From Aurantiochytrium sp. KH105 (lineage: Eukaryota > Sar > Bigyra > Thraustochytrida > Thraustochytriidae): a stretch of 64,000 bases of DNA. The stretch covers positions 682,001-746,000 of the forward strand of contig BGKB01000015.1 in assembly GCA_003116975.1 (NCBI GenBank). The letters run 5' to 3'. The position numbers were made by a program, and so were the translations under genes. A model generated the notes under the pieces. It saw only the letters and a list, made by a program, of their open reading frames with translations. It ran no database searches and had not been told where the DNA came from. Positions within the stretch are counted from its first letter, which is position 1. Every line of letters starts with the position of its first letter. This document shows positions 57,671 through 64,000 of this stretch, piece after piece.

Positions 57671-58762
57671 ATGGCGGGCGAGGCGCCGAAGATGTACTAC
57701 AGGATGCTGGGCAACACGGGCCTGGCGGTGTCCGTGCTGAGCTACGGGTTTTGGGCCACCTTTGGCGTCAAGGATACGCTGCGCGAGCAGGACGGCATCA
57801 ACATGGCCAAGGACTGCCTGCGGCTCGCGCGCAAGGCCGGCGTGAACTGCTTCGACAACGCCGAGGTGTACGGAAACCCCTCGGGCGAGGCGGAGCGCAT
57901 CATGGGCGAGGCGCTCGCGCAGCTCCGCCAGGAGGACGCGCAGCTCTGGCGCCGGTCCGCGCTCGTCATCACCACCAAGCTCTTTTGGTGCGCGCAGGGC
58001 GACGAAGGCACCGTCAACGAAAAGGGCCTCTCGCGCAAGCACATCAACGAGGGCATCGACGCCTCACTCAAGCGTCTGCAGCTCGACTACGTTGACCTCG
58101 TCTTTTGCCATCGCCCCGACGCCCACACGCCCACGGAGACGGTCGTGCAGGCCATGACGGACCTCGTGCGCTCCGGCAAGGCCACCGCCTGGGGTACCAG
58201 TGAGTGGAGCGCCCAGCAGATCACCGAGGCCTACTTTATCGCGCAGCGCGGCGGCATGATCGCCCCGGCCTTTGAGCAGCCCCAGTACAACATGATGCAC
58301 CGCGAGCGCTTCGAGAAGGAGTACTTTCCACTCTACCGCCAGCCTTACAACATTGGCACCACCATTTGGAGCCCGCTTGCCTCGGGCCTCCTCACCGGCA
58401 AGTACAAGGACGGGATCCCTGAAGATTCGCGCCTCGCCCAAAAGGGCTACGAGTGGCTGGTCAAGAAGCTCGACGCCTGGAAGGAGGACGGCAGCCTCGA
58501 CAAGGTGCAAAAGCTCGCCGACTTTGCAGAAAAGGAGTTTCAGTGCTCTACCTCGCAACTCGCGCTGGCGTGGTGCCTCAAGAACAAGAACGTCACCACG
58601 GTCCTTCTCGGTGCGACCAAAACGGAGCAGCTCGAGGAGAACCTTGGTGCGCTCCCGGTTCTGCTCAAGATGACGGACGACCACATGGATAAGATTGACG
58701 AAATTCTAGGCAACAAGCCCGAGCCCTGGTTGAACCAGCAGCGTCCCATCGACCTCATCTGA
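57671..58762 (+). CDS. Aldo-keto reductase (Kv-beta/YghZ-like, AKR6/AKR14 type)
   Basis: A 363-residue NADPH-dependent carbonyl reductase on a TIM barrel. The catalytic tetrad is D62, Y67 (FDNAEVYGNPSGEAE), K103 (ITTKLFW) and H147 (VFCHRPD). Further family landmarks are the stretch VRSGKATAWGTSEWSAQQI, QPQYNMMHRERFE and the cofactor region WSPLASGLLTGKY. Near the end is LLGATKTEQLEENLGAL. The sequence most resembles potassium-channel beta subunits and bacterial YghZ; whether it binds a channel is unknown. The ATG at 57671 (AGGATGG) follows an extreme GC-rich leader. No targeting signal is seen; the enzyme is probably cytosolic. Confidence 0.95.
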   Translation: MAGEAPKMYYRMLGNTGLAVSVLSYGFWATFGVKDTLREQDGINMAKDCLRLARKAGVNCFDNAEVYGNPSGEAERIMGEALAQLRQEDAQLWRRSALVITTKLFWCAQGDEGTVNEKGLSRKHINEGIDASLKRLQLDYVDLVFCHRPDAHTPTETVVQAMTDLVRSGKATAWGTSEWSAQQITEAYFIAQRGGMIAPAFEQPQYNMMHRERFEKEYFPLYRQPYNIGTTIWSPLASGLLTGKYKDGIPEDSRLAQKGYEWLVKKLDAWKEDGSLDKVQKLADFAEKEFQCSTSQLALAWCLKNKNVTTVLLGATKTEQLEENLGALPVLLKMTDDHMDKIDEILGNKPEPWLNQQRPIDLI

Positions 58763-59030
58763 AAAGGATGTTCTCCCTGTGAAGGACAAAGAAATAAGTA
58801 CTAAAATAATTCGGCGTTTTACCTCAATTTCTATTTTTTTACTAATCTTACTTAGAAATGCGAGATAGGGGGAGACTTCCTCTTGCCGTCTAGGCTCTAC
58901 GAACGTTATCATATTGAAGAGAAACCGAAGATAGCTAGCACGAGGACCTCTCTCCTTTTAAAAACCAATCTATTGTTGGCGCGAAACGTTGAATGCAAAA
59001 GACAAGCCAAACAAAAATATTTCCCACAAG

Positions 59031-61095
59031 TTAGCTGGCATCAATGCGATGAAAAAGCTCCTTGTAGAATCCTTCAGCCAAGTACAAACGACGCTGAAAA
59101 GGCATCGACCCGCTGTGGTCGTAAAGGTGCTTGGCCGAATCGGGAACCGTGTAAATACAAGTGGAGAAGTTTGCAAGCCCCACGCGACTCGAGTCGCTCT
59201 CATGCACGAGCAAAATAGGCTTCTTGGCTTGCAGGGTCGTGTTCAGCTCCATGAAAGCTGCTTCGGAACTAACGACAGACTTTGCCAGAGAAAGAAGGTA
59301 ACATTTTGACGCACGGAATTCAGCGCGCATCTCTTTCGTTGAGAGGTTACCTTCCGTTCGCTGGTCATCTCAAACCTTGGGTCCGCAATTCATGAACTTT
59401 TCAGCCACGAAATTGCATGCATCGCCGGCCTCAGCCTGCTGATGGCTCAGAAAAAGGTGATTCATCAAACCTGGCGCCAGAGGCACAGCGATCCTCTCCT
59501 CCGCCACGATATCTCCCTCGTCTTCTCTCAGGGAGGGAGCCATCTTCGAAAACGGTACAAAGTCGGCGACCTTTGCGAACCTTGTGCCTACAGACATGAC
59601 GGCGTCTACCCCCGATGTGCGCGCCTGAAGCACATCATCGTACGCATCCAGAACAGACGCCTGAAGAAGGAGCTCCCATGGCAAGCCTTGAAAGACCGCG
59701 TCGCGAGCGCCCTGGAATGTGCTCACCAGTGTCTTGAGCGCGTTGGCTAGCTTTTCGGAGTCACGCTCCAAGCGGAGCCAGATCTTATTCTGTGTCTGCT
59801 CAAGCGCAAACACGGAAAGACCAAAGTGAATGACAGCTTGATTCCATGCTAGATGGGACGCGCGCGCCAATGCTCCCATCTCTCCGCTGTACTGGGCGCA
59901 GAGCGAGAGCAGACGCGCAAAGACACCGTCTGAGAGAAAGAACTCGGAAAAATTTAATATGCACGTCAGACTAATGTCCATGCCCGCAATCTCGGCTTTT
60001 AAGCTCTCACTGATTGCGTTCTTGAGCAAATTGCTCACTAGCTAAGAGCAGCTCGCCTTGATTACCCTTCGAGAGGGATATCTCGGGGAAATTCCAGCTT
60101 GATACCAGCGTCGTATCGCGCAAAAAGTCCAGCAGATAGTCGACCTCTTCATTGGCCCACAGAAACGTCAGCAGTCGGAGTGTAGCAATACCGCGTCTTT
60201 GCAGCACCGTAAAGCCCTTGCTCAGAGCACCATCCTGAAGATGACGGTCGTATCGCATCTGCTTGACATGGATCTCGTCCGCAAGCACGCGTCAAAGCTT
60301 GTCCAGGAGCCAACGCGGGTTCAGAACGACACTTTCGTGCAAGGTGTCTGTTGCGCGGAGATGAACGAGCATGTCGAGCTCATGAAAAAAGCTCAAGAGC
60401 TCGTCGGTCTGATCACCGGCGTGATACTTGGTTGCGAGCTCTTCCACTGTCTTAAAAGGTACGTGATCGCAGTCAAGCTTGAGCAAGTCGTCCGACACCT
60501 TGAGCCAGCGCAGCGAGATCTTTCGTGAGACAGACTCGAGCGACGACGCACTTGCTTCAACCGCAGCTCTCAACTTTGAGGCATGGCCCGGTTCGCGGCT
60601 CATGTTATCGATAGGTAAGAAGCTCAGGCTTGCTGCCGAGTATGGGATGTGTTTTCATTTTCGTCAACGTACAACATCCCACGAATGATATTTTCGACAT
60701 TACCAAGGTTGATCAGAGCGCCTCCTCTGCCGCTGCAGCAGTCGCGGTGGCGCCGAGCACTTCCTCCTCGACGGGCCGCGCAGCCTCTGTGCTGTCCAGC
60801 ATGCGCCCGTCTCCGCGTCACAAACACGCACACTCTCAAAGTGCGAGCCACGAATGGAGACCGCCTGCACCTAGATCGAGTGGCCTTGCAAGACGTGCAG
60901 CGGGCGTCTCCGCGCGCCCCAGACCTTGATCGTCTTGTCGCCTGCCTGGTGGCTCATGATGCGGTCTCCCTCGATCGGGACAGAGAGCACCTTGTTAGTG
61001 TGGCCCTTTTTACACGCGGCCCAGCTCGAAGAAGGACACGTTACGGGCGAAGGGTCGCGAGGTTTTCGTGCTCACTGGGAGTGACGAGAAGTAAG
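59031..61095 (-). pseudogene. Degraded tandem copy of the WD40-Roc-COR-TIR gene, GTPase domain deleted
   Basis: Reading on the minus strand from about 61095, WD40-like pieces come first (GHTNKVLSVPIEGDRIM, IKVWGARR, LHVLQGHSI then a stop, VRVCDAETG). The sequence matches the intact neighbour up to AAAAEEAL (about 60716). It then jumps, after about 80 unmatched bases, to SFLPIDNMS (about 60632), so the whole Roc GTPase domain (roughly 257 residues in the neighbour) is gone. COR-like parts follow (RKISLRWLKVSDDLLKLDC; WLLDKL then TGA), a frameshift lies near 60040, and the TIR segment (NHLFLSHQQAEAGDACNFV) has TGA in place of the conserved Trp at about 59370. The frame closes at 59031 with the same RIDAS end. 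The 3' flank also resembles the intact gene. It lies about 100 bp downstream of that gene's stop codon. Confidence 0.87.
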
Positions 61096-61197
61096 CCCGC
61101 TAACAACAGACGATAAAGACTTGGCTGTATTGTAAAACGTGCATCTACTGACCAGGTGATACGAAGAAAACAAACTGCAAAAACATTTTTCAAGAAT

Positions 61198-64000
61198 TTA
61201 GCTGGCATCAATGCGACTGATGAGCTCATTGTAAAAACTTTCGGTCAGATACAAGCGACGCTGAAAAGGCATAGACTCGCTGAGACCGAAAATGTGACTA
61301 GCCGACGCGGGGACTGTGTCAATGTACGTCTGAAACGCAGCGAACCCCACGCGATTGGGATCGCTCTCATGCACAAGCAAAATGGGCTTTTCGGCTCGTA
61401 AGGCCGTGTCAAGCTCCATGCAGACCATCTCGGATTGGAAGACAGTCTTGCTCAAAAAGAGCAGGTAGCATTTTGACGCCTGGATTCCAGCTCGCATCTT
61501 CTCCGGAGAGAGGTTGCCCTCTGTTCGCTGGTCGACCCAAACCTTGAGTCCGCGATTGACGAGCTTCTCGGCCATGAGATTGCATGCGTCACCGGCCTCG
61601 AGCTGCTTGTGGCTCAAGAAGACGTGATACTCCAAGCCGGGAGCCAACGGCAGATCTGCCTCTTCGACCTCGCCCGTGTCTCTTTCATCCTCCGTCAACG
61701 AGCCATCTTTGAAAAACGGCTCGAAGTCTGCTACCTTTACGATTTTCGTGCCCACTGACTTGACAGATTGTGTTCCAGGGGACGAGAACGCCCGCGCAGC
61801 TTCGTCGTATGCGACCAGGATGGACGCATTTCTCGGCGACTGAAGAAGAAGCTCCCATGGCAAATCTTGAAAGACTGCGTCACGCGCGCTTCGAAACATG
61901 CTCACCAGCGTCTTGAGCGTGTTTGCTGGCTTTTCGGAGTCACGTTCTACGCGAATCCAAATCTTGTCCTGAGTCTGCTCAAGCGCAAACACGGAGAGAC
62001 CGAAGTGAACAATGGCCTGGCTTCCTGCCAGCTGAGGTGCACGCGAGATGGCCCCAAAGCTCCCACTGTACTGAGCGCAAAGCGAAAGCAGGCGCGCAAA
62101 GACGCCATCCGGAAGGAAAAACTTGGTAAAGTCCAGAACACATGTCAGACCGGGGTCCATGTCCGCAATCTCTGCGACAAGATCAGCGTCGGTCGAGTTC
62201 TTGAGCAGACTGCTCACCAGATAGAGAGGCTCGCCTTGGCGGCCTGATGTGAAAGCATCTTCCGGGAAATCCCAGTTTGACAGTAGCATGGCGCCGCGCA
62301 TGAACTCCACGAGGTACTCGACTTCTTCATCGTCCCAGAGGAACCCGAGCAAGGCGCGTGAACCAATGCCCTTGTGACGCAGGAGCGCAAAGTCGTCCTC
62401 AAGTTCGAGGTCGGAAAGCCGCTCGTCGTAGTAAATGTCTTGGACGTGGATCTCGTCCGCAATGACTCGGGCCAGCTTGTCCAAAAGCCACTGTGGGTTT
62501 AGCACGACCTTGTCGTGCAGGGTATCGGTGGCACGCAGATGCACAAGCATACCAAGCTCGTGGAAAAACTTGAGCAGGTCGTCTGTCTGGTCGCCAGCAT
62601 GGTACTTGGTCGCATATTCCTGCACTTTGGCAAAGGGAACGTGGTCGCAGTTCAATTTCATGAGATCATCCACGACCTTGAGCCAGCGCAGCGAGATCTT
62701 TTGCGACACAGCCTCGAGCTTGGATGCCGCTTTTTCAACAGCAGCGCGCAGATCGGCAGCGCGGTTTGCTGCGGGACTCATGTTGTCAATAGGGAAAAAA
62801 CTCAGGCGAGTCCCACTGTTTTTTACCAGTTTGATTCCGCGCAGCTTACGAAACAGGGACTGAAGAATTCGCTCGACGGCTTGCAGGCTGCTGGAAGCTT
62901 GATCGTAATGCGTTGCGACCAAAAGAACAGGGGCTTTGGGCGCGTGCAGCTTGATCGAGTTGAGCCAAAAGCGCAGATACCCCAAAGCTTTGTTTTGCTC
63001 GGTGAGGAGTTCCTGCATGTCAAAGACGAGCATGAAGACGCCGCCCTCGCGCGTGAGGAAAATGTGGTGCAGCGCGTAGAAGACGTCCTGACCTGCATAG
63101 TCCCAGATCGTAAACTTGACCTTCTGGCCCGACTGCGTCTGGCCGGCCATGTCCTCGATCTCCGCATATTCGAACCGCTGCGCCATCTCGGCCTCGGGCA
63201 CCAGCTCCACCTGCACCTCTGCGACGAAGGGCCGCGCCGCGGCAGAAGAACGGCGACGCACGGCATTTGCAAGACCGCGAGACACGCGCCTGGGCAGCGA
63301 TTGTCGCTTCTTGCTCGCCGCTTGCTCCTGCGCGGCCATGCGCAGCGCCGCCACGCGATACGCCTGGCGTTCAAACCCGCTGTCGAATTCCTCTTCCCGC
63401 CACGACTCTGCATCGGTGCGCTTGAGCTCGACGCACACCGTCGAGAGGTGCTCCGCCACGGGCTTCATGCCCAGCAGCGAGCGCACCGTGGACGTCTTGC
63501 CGGCGGCGCCCTGGCCGACGACCATGAGCTTGCAGCGGCCCAGCTCCGCGGGGTCCCCGTTCGCCAGCGCCGCCTTGAGCGCCTCCTCCGCCGCCGCAGT
63601 CGTCGCGGGGCCGCCGAGCACGTCCTCGATGGGCCGCACGGCCTCCGTGCCGTCCAGCACGCGCGTCGAGGCGCCCGTCTCCGCGTCCCAGATGCGCACG
63701 CTCTCGTCCGAAGATCCGCTCACGATCTCCGACCCCAAGAGAGAGACCGACCACACCGGGAACGAGTGTCCTTGCAAGACGTCCAGCGCGTCTCCGCTGC
63801 GCGCGTCCCAGAGTCTGACCGTGTTGTCCCAGGACCCGCTCACGATGCGGTCTCCCTCGAGCGCGACAGAGTTCACCCAGAGAATGTGTCCTTCGAGGAC
63901 GCGGACGAGCTGGAAGGAAGGCACGGCGTAGACCCTCACCTTGTTGTCGCGGGACCCGCTCACCATGCGCTGCGCGTCGATCGCGACCGCGTTGACCTCG
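61198..64000 (-). CDS. WD40-Roc-COR-TIR protein, STAND/ROCO-like (5' partial)
   Basis: The frame runs off the right edge inside a WD40 repeat, so the N-terminus is missing; residues are counted from the Met at 63966. Three WD40 repeats are visible (about 1-105: SGSRDNKVRVY, SGSWDNTVRLWDARSG, SGSSDESVRIWDAETG). A Roc-type G domain follows: P-loop GQGAAGKT (151-158), G3 WDYAGQ (288-293), G4 THYD (352-355). The COR region (about 405-720) includes WLKVVDDLMKL and a C-terminal helical part. A TIR domain closes the protein (about 779-895): YHVFLSHKQ, VWVDQRTEGNLSPEKM and VCMELDTALRAEKPILLV, with E851 at the position of the TIR NADase catalytic Glu. Roc-COR proteins work as GTP-regulated dimers; TIR can mediate signalling or cleave NAD. 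A cell-death or immune-type sensor role is inferred. No kinase domain is present. Confidence 0.9.
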   Translation of the reverse strand, partial: EVNAVAIDAQRMVSGSRDNKVRVYAVPSFQLVRVLEGHILWVNSVALEGDRIVSGSWDNTVRLWDARSGDALDVLQGHSFPVWSVSLLGSEIVSGSSDESVRIWDAETGASTRVLDGTEAVRPIEDVLGGPATTAAAEEALKAALANGDPAELGRCKLMVVGQGAAGKTSTVRSLLGMKPVAEHLSTVCVELKRTDAESWREEEFDSGFERQAYRVAALRMAAQEQAASKKRQSLPRRVSRGLANAVRRRSSAAARPFVAEVQVELVPEAEMAQRFEYAEIEDMAGQTQSGQKVKFTIWDYAGQDVFYALHHIFLTREGGVFMLVFDMQELLTEQNKALGYLRFWLNSIKLHAPKAPVLLVATHYDQASSSLQAVERILQSLFRKLRGIKLVKNSGTRLSFFPIDNMSPAANRAADLRAAVEKAASKLEAVSQKISLRWLKVVDDLMKLNCDHVPFAKVQEYATKYHAGDQTDDLLKFFHELGMLVHLRATDTLHDKVVLNPQWLLDKLARVIADEIHVQDIYYDERLSDLELEDDFALLRHKGIGSRALLGFLWDDEEVEYLVEFMRGAMLLSNWDFPEDAFTSGRQGEPLYLVSSLLKNSTDADLVAEIADMDPGLTCVLDFTKFFLPDGVFARLLSLCAQYSGSFGAISRAPQLAGSQAIVHFGLSVFALEQTQDKIWIRVERDSEKPANTLKTLVSMFRSARDAVFQDLPWELLLQSPRNASILVAYDEAARAFSSPGTQSVKSVGTKIVKVADFEPFFKDGSLTEDERDTGEVEEADLPLAPGLEYHVFLSHKQLEAGDACNLMAEKLVNRGLKVWVDQRTEGNLSPEKMRAGIQASKCYLLFLSKTVFQSEMVCMELDTALRAEKPILLVHESDPNRVGFAAFQTYIDTVPASASHIFGLSESMPFQRRLYLTESFYNELISRIDAS

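Noticed and set aside
1-64000. tRNA, rRNA and CRISPR signals
   Set aside because: I found no convincing B-box with a matching acceptor stem, no rRNA-like sequence, and no regularly spaced repeats with unique spacers. A covariance-model scan would be decisive.

Overview
This window looks like nuclear DNA of a unicellular eukaryote with a compact, GC-rich, almost intron-free genome. The gene set (HECT ligase, RPL22, eIF3e, kinesin, UVSSA, a BARD1-like protein, a Roc/COR/TIR protein) is eukaryotic. Nearly every gene is one long open frame; only RPL22 shows a clear intron. I infer a stramenopile such as a thraustochytrid (Labyrinthulomycetes) from this style and from the TPR, cysteine-rich and ROCO-type proteins. 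No marker in the window proves it. One ambiguous base (n, near 48772) shows it is a draft assembly.

Layout. 1-10.7 kb: the 3' part of a giant multidomain HECT E3 ubiquitin ligase. 10.7-12 kb: spacer with a decayed kinase-like relic. 12-15.7 kb: two tandem Old Yellow Enzyme (OYE) flavoprotein paralogues. 16.2-16.9 kb: RPL22. 19.1-19.8 kb: ETHE1 persulfide dioxygenase. 20.5-23.3 kb: three tandem copies of an unrecognised small, very basic Ser/Arg-rich protein, each preceded by the same 23-bp block. 23.3-28.2 kb: mostly non-coding, holding an AT-edged segment bounded by inverted repeats (24222-25827). 28.2-33.6 kb: a 1787-residue TPR (kinesin-light-chain-like) protein. 34.3-36.5 kb: a kinesin motor. 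37.3-38.7 kb: eIF3e. 40.2-41.6 kb: an amino acid transporter. 42.1-43.7 kb: a UVSSA-like transcription-coupled repair factor. 44.9-45.8 kb: a type II membrane protein with three six-cysteine modules. 46.4-47.6 kb: flavohemoglobin. 50.2-53.7 kb: a divergent pair, a 5'-nucleotidase-type phosphatase and a lysine-methyltransferase-like protein. 54.1-56.1 kb: a BARD1-like RING/BRCT protein. 57.7-58.8 kb: an aldo-keto reductase. 59-64 kb: a WD40-Roc-COR-TIR protein running off the window end, followed downstream by a tandem pseudogene copy that has lost its GTPase domain.

Genes are mostly independent housekeeping units separated by 0.3-2.6 kb. Some themes recur: DNA damage and ubiquitin signalling (HECT, UVSSA-like, BARD1-like), flavin and redox enzymes (two OYEs, flavohemoglobin, aldo-keto reductase, ETHE1), and translation (RPL22, eIF3e). 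The two translation genes share a CGCAAGTG-cored upstream motif. The most novel items are the WD40-Roc-COR-TIR protein with its degraded twin, the triplicated basic protein family, and the six-cysteine membrane protein.
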